Part shown: piece after piece, positions 1 to 9,569 of the stretch | How positions within the stretch are numbered: the stretch's first letter is position 1 | Layout of the letters: each line of letters opens with the position of its first letter | DNA from: Rhizobiaceae bacterium | GTDB taxonomy: Bacteria > Pseudomonadota > Alphaproteobacteria > Rhizobiales > Rhizobiaceae | NCBI GenBank assembly: GCA_029212415.1 | Contig: JARGOF010000003.1 | Location: 62,001 to 126,000 of the forward strand | Direction: 5' to 3' | Length of the DNA stretch: 64,000 nucleotides | Position numbers and translations under genes: made by a program | Notes under the pieces: generated by a model | Seen by the model: the letters and a program-made list of their open reading frames with translations, nothing else | Databases searched by the model: none | Told to the model about the DNA's origin: nothing

Positions 1-345
1 TTCCACTTCCTGAAAACCGCCCTGACCGATGGTCTTGTTGGCGGCTTGCGGTGTGACCAGCAGCATTGGCGTATGGTTCCAATAGGCGGTCTTGATGGGG
101 GTAACGAAATTGGTGATGCCGGGGCCGTTCTGGGCAATCGCCAGGGCCATTTTGCCGGTTGAACGGGTGTAGCCGTCACAGATGATCCCCGCATTGGTTT
201 CATGGGCGCAATCCCAGAACGTGATGCCAGCCTTGGGGAACAGATCGGAGATCGGCATCATGGCGGAGCCGATGATGCCAAAGGCATGTTCGATACCATG
301 CATCTGCAAAACCTTCACGAAAGCTTCTTCGGTGGTCATTTTCAT
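1..345 (-). CDS. xsc: Sulfoacetaldehyde acetyltransferase, N-terminal part (cut by window edge)
   Basis: This is the first 115 codons of a thiamine-diphosphate enzyme that converts sulfoacetaldehyde plus phosphate to acetyl phosphate and sulfite, the desulfonation step of taurine breakdown in the cytoplasm. The start MKMTTEEAFVKVLQMHGIEH and the following stretch AFGIIGSAMMPISDLFP are characteristic of Xsc within the acetolactate-synthase superfamily; the cofactor-side glutamate region (WDCAHETNAG) is present. The ATG at 345 has an AAAGGAA ribosome site about 9 nt upstream. The gene lies downstream of tauR on the same strand, which fits taurine-responsive control. The rest of the protein is outside the window, so intactness cannot be judged. 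Confidence 0.9.
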   Translation of the reverse strand, partial: MKMTTEEAFVKVLQMHGIEHAFGIIGSAMMPISDLFPKAGITFWDCAHETNAGIICDGYTRSTGKMALAIAQNGPGITNFVTPIKTAYWNHTPMLLVTPQAANKTIGQGGFQEVE

Positions 346-492
346 GGCGACGGTTCCTTTGAATTTCACGGTTCGGGCGCTCACACCTGCAGTGCCTGCA
401 CCTTTGATAGGGGGAGACTGGCACCATGGCGTAGAGCCAGATCAGGCCAAATGCCTGAGCCAGTCATGTTTAAAGCGTTCATTGTGGATCTA

Positions 493-2028
493 TCAGGCAG
501 GCTTCATTGCCGCAACGATATGCGACAACCGCTCGAGTCCGGGTTCTATGCGTTCCTCCGCGATTGAGGAAAATCCCAACCGGATGAAGTGCCGATGGTT
601 CTGCGGATCGGAAAAATAGATGTCTCCGGGTTCGATGACGATGCCTTCCTCCAGCGCCCGGCTCGCCAGCAGGGTTCCGTCCAGCCATGGTGGCCCCTTC
701 AGCCAATAGGAGGTTCCGCCAAAGCCGGGGGCCTGTGTCCAACCGGGAAAATATTTCTCCAATGCCTTGCCCATGGTGACCCAGCGATTGCGATAGCTGC
801 GGTGCAACCGTCCGATCAGCGTGTCATGGTGACCAAGCGACAGAAACAGGGCGACGACGCCCTGATTGTTGCCGGGCGGGTGGCGCAACATGAGACGCCG
901 CAAGGCCCGGGCTTCGCGAATAAGCGGGGCAGGGGCAACCATGAAACCCATGCGAAGGCCCGGCATCAGTGATTTTGACAGGCTGCCGACATAGAGAACG
1001 CGTTGCCCCTGATCGAGGGATTTCAGCGCCGGTGTCGGTTCGCCCTGGTAATTGGTCTCGAATTCATAGTCGTCTTCAATGATCAGCCCGTTGTTTGTGG
1101 CCGCCCATTGCAGGAGGGCTTTTCTGCGTTCCGGGCTCATGGTGGCATTGGTCGGATACTGGTGGCTGGGGGTGACAAAAACCAGTTCGGATTTGAACAG
1201 TTCGGGCGTCAGGGTAATGCCTTCCTCGTCGACAGGAATATGGTTGATCTGATCGGTGCGCAGCTGAAATATATTGCGAATGTCCGGGTAGCCGGGGTCT
1301 TCGATGGCCACTGTCATGCCGCGTTTGACCAGCAGGCTCGACAGGATGTAGAGCGCGTTTTGCGCACCCAGCGTGATGAGAATCTCATCGGCATTGGCGA
1401 GGATGCCGCGCCGCGTGAGAATACGTTGCCGCACCTGTTCGATGAGCATGCGGTCGTCTTCGGCAAAATGGTCATTGGTCCAGGCATCCAGCCACTTGCG
1501 GCCCATGGACTGGCGCATGCAGTCGCGCCAGGCGGCGATGGGGAAGAGTGCGGCATCGGCCTGTCCATAAATGAATGGATAGGGGTAATCATGCCAATTG
1601 TCCGGCTTGACGATATTGGTCTGCTCGCTGGGTTGCACGCGAAAGCGGCCTGCCCAGTCAGGCTGGGGTTCGCCAGTCAGCGGCGGTTTGGCCGGGACGG
1701 AGCCCGCCATGGTGCCATCGTGAATATCCGATGATACATAAAACCCGGATCGCTCACGCGCCACAAGGTAGCCATCGGAAGCCAGTGCCTGATAGGCCAG
1801 CATGACCGTGTTGCGGGATACTTTCAGCCGCTTGGCCATGGCCCGGGTGGAGGGAATGGGCGCGCCTACGGGCAATTGCCCCGACAGCATGGCCGAGACC
1901 AGCATCTCGCGGATCTGGGTCTGGAGTGTTGTCATCTCCATTCGTTCAACATGAAACAGCGCATTACGCATGATGGTGGCCTGACCTCGGATCTGCCCGC
2001 TTTCTGATGGACCGAAAGTGCAATCCAT
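493..2028 (-). CDS. tauR: TauR-like MocR-family regulator (GntR winged helix plus aminotransferase fold)
   Basis: The protein (511 aa if the first ATG is used) has a GntR winged helix near residues 35-100, with STRAMAKRLKVSRNTVMLAY as the recognition region. A class I aminotransferase fold follows, with the PLP-lysine motif GSLSKSLMPGLRMG. MocR proteins of this kind are cytoplasmic activators that sense an amine through bound PLP. Position directly upstream of xsc on the same strand suggests TauR, the activator of taurine genes. The start is uncertain: ATG 2028 has only a weak GGGG upstream and ATG 1971 (MRNALFHVERMEM) is an alternative. PdxR or another MocR member is possible, but the context argues for taurine. 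Confidence 0.78.
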   Translation of the reverse strand: MDCTFGPSESGQIRGQATIMRNALFHVERMEMTTLQTQIREMLVSAMLSGQLPVGAPIPSTRAMAKRLKVSRNTVMLAYQALASDGYLVARERSGFYVSSDIHDGTMAGSVPAKPPLTGEPQPDWAGRFRVQPSEQTNIVKPDNWHDYPYPFIYGQADAALFPIAAWRDCMRQSMGRKWLDAWTNDHFAEDDRMLIEQVRQRILTRRGILANADEILITLGAQNALYILSSLLVKRGMTVAIEDPGYPDIRNIFQLRTDQINHIPVDEEGITLTPELFKSELVFVTPSHQYPTNATMSPERRKALLQWAATNNGLIIEDDYEFETNYQGEPTPALKSLDQGQRVLYVGSLSKSLMPGLRMGFMVAPAPLIREARALRRLMLRHPPGNNQGVVALFLSLGHHDTLIGRLHRSYRNRWVTMGKALEKYFPGWTQAPGFGGTSYWLKGPPWLDGTLLASRALEEGIVIEPGDIYFSDPQNHRHFIRLGFSSIAEERIEPGLERLSHIVAAMKPA

Positions 2029-2055
2029 CTGGCCCCATTATGAGGCCAATAGTGG
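2029..2055. promoter_or_regulatory. Possible MocR binding site (direct repeat)
   Basis: Two similar half-sites lie 13 bases apart just upstream of tauR: GGCCCCATTAT at 2031-2041 and GGCCAATAGT at 2044-2053. MocR regulators such as TauR usually bind direct repeats near their target promoters. The site abuts the annotated ATG at 2028, so either tauR is autoregulated or the true start is the downstream ATG at 1971. The match is by eye and weak. Confidence 0.3.
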
Positions 2056-2510
2056 TTGCAAGATCAAGGGCTGGCTTGAATATAGTCGACGGCTGCCTGT
2101 GTCATGGCAGCCGGGCAGGCGATAATTTACCAGAAGGATTGCCTTTTTGATTCATGAAAAGGTGCCAGTAAGTTGTAAACGCTCGGAAAAAGGGTCTCTC
2201 ACGGCAACGGCTTGAAATCTGCCGCCAAAGGACGGTCAGCCTTTCCTCATTTATGGAGATTACGATCCGGCGCGCGCGGTCTCTCCGCAAAGCTGCGGCC
2301 TCAGGGGGAATCAATGGGATGATCAGCCAGAACCCGGTGGAACTGCCTGCGGCCCTGTTGAAACGTGTCAAAGGGATGATGCGTCCATGGGAGCAATGTC
2401 GCTGCCGTTGATCTTCTATCCATCGGGGCTGGACGTGCGTTTCTTTTCGTGAAAATATCGCCATTAATTTCACGGTGCGTTTTTGCACGCTGTTGCAGGT
2501 GGTCTTCGTC
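2056..2510. other. Intergenic region between divergent tauR and the FAD dehydrogenase
   Basis: About 455 bases separate the two divergent genes. No reading frame here resembles a protein family; the open frames on the minus strand are shadows of the downstream gene. The region should contain promoters for both sides. I could not identify convincing -35/-10 boxes or an RNA structure. Confidence 0.5.
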
Positions 2511-4982
2511 ATGGCTGAATTTCCCAAACATACTCGCGTTCTGATCATCGGTGGCGGCGTTGTCGGCTGTTCTGTCGCCTATCATCTGGCGCATCAGGGC
2601 TGGAGCGACGTTGTGCTTGTCGAGCGCAAGCAATTGACCAGCGGAACGACCTGGCATGCTGCCGGATTGATTGCCCAGCTTCGGGCGACCATGAACATGA
2701 CCCGTCTGGCCAAATACAGTCAGGAACTCTATGGCCGCCTTGAAGAGGAAACCGGCATGGCCACCGGTTTTCGGCGCAACGGCTCGCTGTCTGTCGCCCT
2801 GAGCGAACACCGCATGGAAGAGTTTCTGCGCAATGCCTCCATGGCAAAGGCCCATGGTGTCGAAGTCAATGTGTTGAATGTGCAGCAATGCGCCGACATG
2901 TACCCCTATCTCAATGTGGATGGTGTCGTTGGCGGTCTGCATATCCCGCTGGACGGGCAGGGCGATCCGTCGAATATCGCCATGGCGCTGGCGCGTGGTG
3001 CGCGCAACAAGGGTGTGCAGATATTTGAAAATACCGTGGTTGAAGCCATTCACGTGGACAATGGCCGGGCGACGGGCGCGCGCACCGACAAGGGTGAGAT
3101 TTCTGCCGAGATCGTGGTCAATTGCGCCGGGATGTGGGGACATGAAGTCGGGCAGATGGCCGGTGTCAATGTGCCTTTGCATGCCTGCGAGCATTTCTAC
3201 ATTCTGACCGAAGCCGTGAAAGGCCTGCCGGGCAATCTGCCGGTGCTGCGGGTTCCCGATGAATGCGCCTATTACAAGGAAGATGCGGGCAAAATTCTGC
3301 TGGGCGCCTTTGAACCGGTCTCCAAACCCTGGGGCATGGACGGCATATCGAAAGATTTTTGCTTCGATCAATTGCCGGAGGATTTCGATCATTTCCAGCC
3401 GATACTGGAGCAGGCCGTGGAACGGATGCCTCTGCTTGAAAGCGCCGGCATTCACACGTTCTTCAACGGACCGGAGAGTTTCACACCTGATGACCGTTAC
3501 CTGTTGGGCCCGTCACCGGAGGTGGAGAACTTCTTTGTGGCAGCCGGTTTCAATTCGGTCGGCATTCAATCGGCCGGCGGCGCAGGCAAGGCGATTGCCG
3601 AATGGATCGTCGAGGGGGAGCCGCCCTTTGACCTTTGGGATGTGGATATTCGCCGTATGGAGCCGTTCCAGGGCAATCGGACCTATCTGAAAAACCGCGT
3701 GACGGAAACGCTTGGCCTGCTTTACGCCGACCATTTTCCCCATCGCCAGTACGAGACCGCGCGCCATATCCGCCATACGCCCCTGCATGAAAAAATGGCA
3801 GAGCGCGGGGCCTGTTTCGGCGAGACCGCCGGGTGGGAGCGACCGCACTGGTTCGTGCCAGCCGATGATCTGGCCAAGGGCGTGGCGCCGCAATATCAAT
3901 ATGGCTGGAAGCGACAAAACTGGTTTGCCTACGCGGAGGCTGAACATCGCGCCGTGCGCGAGACGGCCGGAGCCTTTGACCTGTCCACCTTCGGCAAGTT
4001 TCTCATTGAGGGGCGTGATGCGGTGGATGTGCTGCAACATATCTGCGGCAACGACATTGATGTTGAACCGGGACGCATTGTCTATACGCAATGGCTCAAT
4101 GCCCGCGGCGGCATCGAGGCGGATTTGACGGTAACGCGGCTGGCCAGGGACCGTTTCATGGTGATGACCGGTGCAGCCACCGTGACGCGCGATTTCAGTT
4201 GGCTGAAGCGACACATTCCTGAGGACGCGCGATGCATTGCCGTCAATGTCACCAGTTCAGAAGCTGTGCTGGCAGTGATGGGACCCAATGCGCGCAGGAT
4301 CCTGCAGAAAGTCACGCCTGCCGACCTGTCGCATGAAGCCTTTCCCTTCGCCACCGCCAGAACCATCGATATGGGTATGGTCACGGTGCGGGCGCATCGC
4401 ATTACCTATGTGGGTGAATTGGGCTGGGAACTCTATGTGTCCGCCGACATGGCGCGGCATGTTTTCGATGTGGTGATGGCGGCAGGCGAGGGTGAAGGCC
4501 TGCGGCTGGCCGGCATGCAGGTGCTGGATTCATGCCGCATGGAAAAAGGGTTCCGGCACTTTGGTCACGACATCACCGATGAGGACCATGTGCTGGAGGC
4601 CGGACTTGGCTTTGCGGTGAAAACAGAAAAGCCGGATGGCCGCTATGGACCCTTTATCGGTCGTGAGGCTGTGGTTGCGCGAAAACAGGCCGGACTGCAA
4701 AAACGTCTTTTGTCTTTCAAACTGGTGGACCCTGAGCCCCTGCTGTTTCACGGCGAACCCATCATGCGTGACGGCGTGATTTCCGGCTATCTGACATCGG
4801 GCAATTATGGCCACTTTCTCGGCGCTGCAGTGGGGCTTGGTTATGTGCCTGTGCGTGATGGAGAGAGCCTTTCTCAGATGCTGGCATCGACCTATGAAAT
4901 CGAAGTTGCCGGGAAGCTTTGCAGAGCGGAGGTCAGTGCAAAGCCGTTGTATGATCCCAAGAGTGAGAAGGTTCGCTCCTAG
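2511..4982 (+). CDS. GcvT-fused FAD-dependent dehydrogenase (dimethylglycine/sarcosine dehydrogenase-like)
   Basis: The 823-aa protein starts with a Rossmann FAD motif (IGGGVVGCSVAYHLAHQGW) and the TWHAAGL segment, whose histidine carries covalent FAD in dimethylglycine and sarcosine dehydrogenases. The C-terminal half is a GcvT-like tetrahydrofolate-binding domain (WLNARGGIEADLTVTRL, YVGELGWELYV). Such enzymes oxidatively demethylate N-methyl amino acids and pass the one-carbon unit to folate. ATG 2511 is preferred over the upstream GTG 2475 because AGGTGG sits 8 nt before it. The exact substrate is unknown; taurine genes lie on one side and the anthranilate operon on the other. A same-architecture paralogue lies at 61176-63599. 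Confidence 0.82.
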   Translation: MAEFPKHTRVLIIGGGVVGCSVAYHLAHQGWSDVVLVERKQLTSGTTWHAAGLIAQLRATMNMTRLAKYSQELYGRLEEETGMATGFRRNGSLSVALSEHRMEEFLRNASMAKAHGVEVNVLNVQQCADMYPYLNVDGVVGGLHIPLDGQGDPSNIAMALARGARNKGVQIFENTVVEAIHVDNGRATGARTDKGEISAEIVVNCAGMWGHEVGQMAGVNVPLHACEHFYILTEAVKGLPGNLPVLRVPDECAYYKEDAGKILLGAFEPVSKPWGMDGISKDFCFDQLPEDFDHFQPILEQAVERMPLLESAGIHTFFNGPESFTPDDRYLLGPSPEVENFFVAAGFNSVGIQSAGGAGKAIAEWIVEGEPPFDLWDVDIRRMEPFQGNRTYLKNRVTETLGLLYADHFPHRQYETARHIRHTPLHEKMAERGACFGETAGWERPHWFVPADDLAKGVAPQYQYGWKRQNWFAYAEAEHRAVRETAGAFDLSTFGKFLIEGRDAVDVLQHICGNDIDVEPGRIVYTQWLNARGGIEADLTVTRLARDRFMVMTGAATVTRDFSWLKRHIPEDARCIAVNVTSSEAVLAVMGPNARRILQKVTPADLSHEAFPFATARTIDMGMVTVRAHRITYVGELGWELYVSADMARHVFDVVMAAGEGEGLRLAGMQVLDSCRMEKGFRHFGHDITDEDHVLEAGLGFAVKTEKPDGRYGPFIGREAVVARKQAGLQKRLLSFKLVDPEPLLFHGEPIMRDGVISGYLTSGNYGHFLGAAVGLGYVPVRDGESLSQMLASTYEIEVAGKLCRAEVSAKPLYDPKSEKVRS

Positions 4983-5117
4983 CAAATCTTAAGGCCAAAC
5001 CTCTGGCATGCCGAAGGCGGCGCTGTTGCAAATGCTAAAAAGGCCTGTTGATTGAATCTGTTGCCCGCAAACCCTGCAGCGTCGCTTGATGGCATGCCCG
5101 CGGCAAAGCCGATAAAG

Positions 5118-5130
5118 TTTTAGTCTAAAA
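5118..5130. promoter_or_regulatory. Candidate MarR operator (perfect 13-bp palindrome)
   Basis: TTTTAGTCTAAAA reads the same on both strands around a central T and overlaps an A+T-rich stretch ending at 5147. It lies about 105 bases upstream of the first gene of an operon that encodes its own MarR regulator (8282-8758). MarR repressors of aromatic-acid operons bind AT-rich palindromes in this position. The assignment is inferred from placement and symmetry. Confidence 0.5.
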
Positions 5131-5234
5131 ATTTTAAGCTTGAAATATATTGCCGACGGTGGCAACATTCCCTCATGGAGCAATGGCGGGGCTGTCCTTT
5201 GGACGGCGCGCCGGGTAACAGCAGGGAAGTGCCA

Positions 5235-7520
5235 ATGCGTATTGCATGTCTTGGAGGCGGGCCGGCTGGCCTTTATTTTGCGATCAGCATGAAGCTGCGT
5301 GATCCGGCCCATGAGGTCGTTGTCATTGAGCGCAACAAGCCGGATGATACCTTTGGCTGGGGCGTTGTCCTGTCTGATGAAACCCTCGACAATCTGCAGG
5401 CAAACGATCCGATCAGTGCGGCGACGATCCGTCAGCATTTTGCCTATTGGGACGATATTGCCGTGCATTATCGCGGACGCAAGGAACTGTCCACCGGACA
5501 TGGTTTTTGCGGCGTCGGGCGTCGGCAATTGCTTTTGCTGCTGCAGGAAAGAGCCCGGGAACTGGGCGTGGACCTGCGGTTCGAAACAGATGTCAGCAGT
5601 GCGTCTGATTACGCAAAGGAATACGATCTTGTCGTCGCTTCCGATGGGTTGAATTCCAGAACGCGCACTGAATTTGCCGCGGAATTTCGTCCCGATATCG
5701 ATGTGCGGCAGTGCAAATTTGTCTGGCTGGGAACCCACCAGAAATTTGATGATGCCTTCACCTTCATCTTCGAAGAAACCGAACATGGCTGGATCTGGGC
5801 GCATGCCTATCAGTTTGATGATGACACAGCGACGTTCATTGTCGAATGTCAGGAGGACACCTGGAACAAATTCGGCTTCGGGTCGATGTCTCAGGATGAA
5901 TCCATAGCGGTTTGCGAGCGGATTTTTGCCAAACATCTGGGCGGACATTCCCTGATGACCAATGCCCGGCATATCCGTGGTTCCGCCTGGATCAATTTCC
6001 CCCGGGTGCTGTGTGAGCGGTGGTCACATGACAATATCGTGCTGTTGGGTGACGCCGCGGCAACGGCGCATTTCTCCATCGGTTCCGGCACAAAGCTGGC
6101 TCTGGAGAGCGCTATTGCCCTGGCCAACTATCTGGACAGCGAAAAATCCATGCCGGCCGCATTCGAGCGCTATGAAGAAGAGCGCCGCGTTGAAGTGCTG
6201 CGCCTGCAATCGGCAGCGCGCAACTCAACCGAATGGTTTGAAAATGTCGAGCGCTATCTGCATCTCGATCCCGTCCAGTTCAACTATTCCCTGCTGACAC
6301 GCTCGCAGCGCATCAGCCACGAGAACCTGCGCCTGCGTGATCCGCAATGGATGCAGCAGGCGGAGGGCTGGTTTCAGGCGCAGGCGGGCGCCACCGGTCA
6401 CAGGGCGCCAATGTTTGCGCCCTACCGGTTGCGGGACATGGAGCTGTCCAACCGCGTGGTCGTTTCGCCTATGGCGCAATACAAGGCCGTGGATGGCTGT
6501 CCGACGGATTGGCATCTGGTGCACTATGGCGAACGCGCCAAGGGTGGCGCCGGGCTGGTCTATACGGAAATGACCTGCATCAGCCCTGATGGGCGCATCA
6601 CGCCCGGCTGTCCGGGTGCCTATGCGCCTGAGCATGAGGCCGCATGGGCGCGGATCGTTGACTTCGTTCACCAGCAGACGGATGCAAAGATCTGCATGCA
6701 GCTGGGGCATTCGGGTGTCAAGGGATCGACGCAGCTTGGCTGGGAAAAGATGGACGGGCCGCTGGAGGAGGGCAATTGGCCTTTGATTTCGGCATCCGAG
6801 ACCCGCTGGTCGGAGCAAAACCAACTGGCACGGCAGATGAACCGGGATGATATGGATCTGGTGCGTGATCAATTCGTGGCCTCGGCCGAAATGGCTGATC
6901 GTTGCGGCTTTGACATGTTGGAAATTCATGCGGCGCACGGCTATCTCCTGTCATCCTTCATCACGCCGCTGACCAACCGGCGCGACGATGAGTACGGCGG
7001 TTCGCTGGAAAACCGCATGCGTTATCCGCTTGAAGTCTATCGCGCCGTGCGCGCCGTATGGCCGGATGGAAAACCAATTTCGGTTCGCATATCGGCCAAT
7101 GACTGGGTGGGGGATGAGGGCATTACGCCGGATGACGCTGTGGCGATTGCCGGCCTGCTCAAGGACGCAGGTGTGGATATTTGCGACGTTTCGACCGGCC
7201 AGACATCCATTGCCGCTCAACCCGTCTACGGGCGCATGTATCAGACGCCCTTTTCCGATCGCATTCGCAATGAAGCCCATATGGCGACCATGGCAGTCGG
7301 CAATATCTATGAGGCAGACCATGCCAATTCCATCCTGATGGCGGGTCGCGCAGATCTGGTGTGCCTGGCCCGTCCGCATCTTGCCAATCCCTATTGGACC
7401 CTGCACACGGCCGTTGGCCTTGGCGATACACAGGTTGCCTGGCCGCTGCCCTATCTGGCCGGACGTGATCAGATGGTGCGCCTGGCCGAACGGGCCGAGG
7501 CACAGACGGAAAAGGTGTGA
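5235..7520 (+). CDS. 2-Aminobenzoyl-CoA monooxygenase/reductase (bifunctional flavoprotein)
   Basis: The 761-aa protein joins two flavin modules. Residues 1 to about 390 are a class A aromatic hydroxylase with [19 protein letters not shown] and the FAD motif [20 protein letters not shown]. Residues from about 395 are an old-yellow-enzyme reductase with the catalytic HxxH of [20 protein letters not shown]. This fusion is known from Azoarcus evansii, where it hydroxylates and then reduces 2-aminobenzoyl-CoA to a non-aromatic CoA ester. Salicylyl-CoA 5-hydroxylases are related, so salicylate is the main alternative substrate. ATG 5235 follows GGGAAG and begins the FAD motif; the 20 upstream in-frame codons look non-coding. 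It leads a run of beta-oxidation-type genes and a CoA ligase. Confidence 0.85.
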   Translation: MRIACLGGGPAGLYFAISMKLRDPAHEVVVIERNKPDDTFGWGVVLSDETLDNLQANDPISAATIRQHFAYWDDIAVHYRGRKELSTGHGFCGVGRRQLLLLLQERARELGVDLRFETDVSSASDYAKEYDLVVASDGLNSRTRTEFAAEFRPDIDVRQCKFVWLGTHQKFDDAFTFIFEETEHGWIWAHAYQFDDDTATFIVECQEDTWNKFGFGSMSQDESIAVCERIFAKHLGGHSLMTNARHIRGSAWINFPRVLCERWSHDNIVLLGDAAATAHFSIGSGTKLALESAIALANYLDSEKSMPAAFERYEEERRVEVLRLQSAARNSTEWFENVERYLHLDPVQFNYSLLTRSQRISHENLRLRDPQWMQQAEGWFQAQAGATGHRAPMFAPYRLRDMELSNRVVVSPMAQYKAVDGCPTDWHLVHYGERAKGGAGLVYTEMTCISPDGRITPGCPGAYAPEHEAAWARIVDFVHQQTDAKICMQLGHSGVKGSTQLGWEKMDGPLEEGNWPLISASETRWSEQNQLARQMNRDDMDLVRDQFVASAEMADRCGFDMLEIHAAHGYLLSSFITPLTNRRDDEYGGSLENRMRYPLEVYRAVRAVWPDGKPISVRISANDWVGDEGITPDDAVAIAGLLKDAGVDICDVSTGQTSIAAQPVYGRMYQTPFSDRIRNEAHMATMAVGNIYEADHANSILMAGRADLVCLARPHLANPYWTLHTAVGLGDTQVAWPLPYLAGRDQMVRLAERAEAQTEKV

Positions 7521-7523
7521 GCC

Positions 7524-8285
7524 ATGAGTGATCTGATTGGCAAACATGCAGTGGTTACCGGTGGCGGATCCGGCGTCGGTGCATCCATTGCACTGGCTCT
7601 GGCCCATGCGGGAGCGACCGTGACCGTCACGGGGCGCAGCAAGGCAGCGCTTGTCGCTGTCGCTGAACAATCAGCGCTGATTTCCGCTGTCACCTGTGAT
7701 GTGACTGATCCGGTCAGCGTCAAGGCGCTGTTTTGCCGTATCTCGCAGGACTATGGCAAAGCCGATATCGTCATCGCCAATGCCGGAGTGGCGGAAAGCA
7801 TTCCCTTTACCCAGATGGATATCGAGAGCTGGAAAAGGATGATCAATGTCAATCTGACCGGCGCATTCCTGACGATGCAGGCAGGCCTGATCGGCATGGA
7901 GGATGCAAAATGGGGCCGCATCATATCCATTGGTTCCGTCGCCGGCCTGAAGGGCTATCCCTATGTGGCGGGCTATTGTGCCGCCAAACACGGCGTTATC
8001 GGCCTGACCAAATCGATTGCCCAGGAGGTCGCGAAGAGCGGTATTACCGTCAATGCGATCTGCCCGGGTTATACCGAGACGCCGATGCTGGAGCGGACGC
8101 TGGAAAACATCATGAGCAAAACCGGACGCAGCCGGGATGATGCCGCCAAAGCCTTGCTGCGGCAAAATCCAAGCGGTCGTTTTGTTCAGCCTGAAGAAGT
8201 GGCACAGACGGTCTTGTTCCTGTGCGGTCCCAATTCGGCATCGATTACCGGGCAGGCCATTTCCGTTTCGGGAGGTGAGGTATGA
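7524..8285 (+). CDS. SDR-family 3-hydroxyacyl-CoA dehydrogenase-like protein
   Basis: This 253-aa classical short-chain dehydrogenase has the cofactor motif TGGGSGVGASIALAL, the NAG motif (IANAGVAES), a serine in ISIGSVAGLKGY and the YCAAK catalytic pair. It is predicted to oxidise the 3-hydroxyacyl-CoA formed after hydration of the ring-derived CoA ester. It begins 3 nt after the monooxygenase/reductase stop and overlaps the MarR gene by 4 nt, so it is translationally linked. The position matches the dehydrogenase of known 2-aminobenzoyl-CoA clusters, but SDR specificity cannot be read from sequence. Confidence 0.85.
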   Translation: MSDLIGKHAVVTGGGSGVGASIALALAHAGATVTVTGRSKAALVAVAEQSALISAVTCDVTDPVSVKALFCRISQDYGKADIVIANAGVAESIPFTQMDIESWKRMINVNLTGAFLTMQAGLIGMEDAKWGRIISIGSVAGLKGYPYVAGYCAAKHGVIGLTKSIAQEVAKSGITVNAICPGYTETPMLERTLENIMSKTGRSRDDAAKALLRQNPSGRFVQPEEVAQTVLFLCGPNSASITGQAISVSGGEV

Positions 8286-8758
8286 GTGCAGCGGTTGCGC
8301 CCGTGGATGGCGGCACGGGAATTGAAAAACAAAGGCTGCGGATCTGGTTGCGCCTTTTGAAAATCTCACGGCAGATGGAAGCGGAAATTCGCGAAAGGTT
8401 GCGGGTGGAATTTGCCACGACCCTTCCGCGGTTTGATGTCCTTGCCGCCCTTTATCGGGAGACGGACGGGCTCAAGATGACCGAGCTTTCCTCTGCGCTG
8501 ATGGTATCCAACGGCAATGTCACCGGCATTGTCGAAAGGCTGGTGTCGGATGGTCTTGTGGTGCGTATTCCCGTCAGCGGAGACCGCCGGGCAATGATCG
8601 TTCAATTGACCCCGGCCGGCCGCAAGGATTTTGCCCATATGGCAAAAACCCATGAAGGCTGGGTTGCTTCCCTGCTGAAGACCCTGAGTGACGAGGACGC
8701 GAACACCCTGGTTCACCTGCTTGATAATGTTCACATACGCGGAGCCCTGCACAAATGA
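8282..8758 (+). CDS. MarR-family transcriptional regulator
   Basis: The 158-aa protein has the MarR winged helix: [20 protein letters not shown], then a recognition helix in [20 protein letters not shown] and the wing [14 protein letters not shown]. It is embedded in the middle of the catabolic operon, with ATGA overlaps on both sides (8282-8285 and 8755-8758), so it is co-expressed with the enzymes it probably controls. MarR members in aryl-CoA operons are typically derepressed by the pathway CoA thioester. The palindrome at 5118-5130 is its likely operator. The ligand is inferred. Confidence 0.88.
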   Translation: MSAAVAPVDGGTGIEKQRLRIWLRLLKISRQMEAEIRERLRVEFATTLPRFDVLAALYRETDGLKMTELSSALMVSNGNVTGIVERLVSDGLVVRIPVSGDRRAMIVQLTPAGRKDFAHMAKTHEGWVASLLKTLSDEDANTLVHLLDNVHIRGALHK

Positions 8759-9567
8759 CCCATATGGCCGAACTTGAGCCCAAACACTTCAACTGGCAAA
8801 TGGAAGGCCGGGTGGCCATTATCAGGCTTGACCGGCCCGACCGCAAAAATCCCCTGACCTTCGAGAGCTATGCGGAACTGCGCGACTGCTTTCGCGATCT
8901 GGTCTATGCGGAAGACGTGGACGCCGTTGTCTTTGCCTCCAATGGCGGCAATTTTTGTTCCGGCGGGGACGTCCATGACATCATAGGCCCGCTTCTCGAT
9001 ATGGACATGAAGGGCCTGCTGGCCTTTACCCGCATGACCGGCGACCTGGTCAAGGCGATGATCGGCTGCGGCAAGCCGATTATCGCAGCGGTTGACGGGG
9101 TTTGCGTTGGCGCCGGCGCCATCGTCGCCATGGCGTCCGATATTCGTTTTGCCAGCAATGAAGCTAAAACGGCTTTTCTTTTTACCCGCGTCGGGCTTGC
9201 TGCCTGTGACATGGGCGCCTGTTCAATCCTGCCGCGCATCATAGGCCAGGGCCGTGCGGCTGAACTTCTCTATAGCGGACGCACCATGTCTGCCGTTGAG
9301 GGTGAGCGCTGGGGTTTTTACAACCGGCTGGTGGATGGCGCGCAACTGGAAGCCGAGGCCGTTGCCTTTGCAACGCGGTTGGCTGATGGCCCGAATTTCG
9401 GTCACATGATGACAAAAACCATGCTGAAACAGGAATGGTCCATGTCTATCGACGAGGCCGTCGAGGCCGAAGCGCAAGCCCAGGCAATCTGCATGCAGAC
9501 CCGGGATTTCAAGCGTGCCTATGATGCTTTTGTGGCAAAGCAAAAGCCGGTATTTGAGGGGAACTGA
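8755..9567 (+). CDS. Enoyl-CoA hydratase/isomerase family protein
   Basis: The 270-aa crotonase-fold protein shows the oxyanion-hole regions [14 protein letters not shown] and [19 protein letters not shown]. The second normally supplies catalytic glutamates (here [18 protein letters not shown]), so the active-site acid arrangement differs slightly from housekeeping hydratases. It should hydrate or open the ring-derived enoyl-CoA in the anthranilate pathway. ATG 8755 overlaps the MarR stop; ATG 8764 is an alternative. The acyl-CoA dehydrogenase follows after 2 nt. Confidence 0.85.
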   Translation: MTHMAELEPKHFNWQMEGRVAIIRLDRPDRKNPLTFESYAELRDCFRDLVYAEDVDAVVFASNGGNFCSGGDVHDIIGPLLDMDMKGLLAFTRMTGDLVKAMIGCGKPIIAAVDGVCVGAGAIVAMASDIRFASNEAKTAFLFTRVGLAACDMGACSILPRIIGQGRAAELLYSGRTMSAVEGERWGFYNRLVDGAQLEAEAVAFATRLADGPNFGHMMTKTMLKQEWSMSIDEAVEAEAQAQAICMQTRDFKRAYDAFVAKQKPVFEGN

Positions 9568-9569
9568 GC

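Noticed and set aside
2301-3455. Minus-strand open frame of 384 codons across the start of the FAD dehydrogenase
   Set aside because: It is antisense to a protein with clear FAD and GcvT motifs and has no known domain.
5235-7520. Two separate genes (hydroxylase and reductase) or a frameshifted fusion
   Set aside because: The frame is continuous through both domains and the fusion is the known form of the 2-aminobenzoyl-CoA enzyme.
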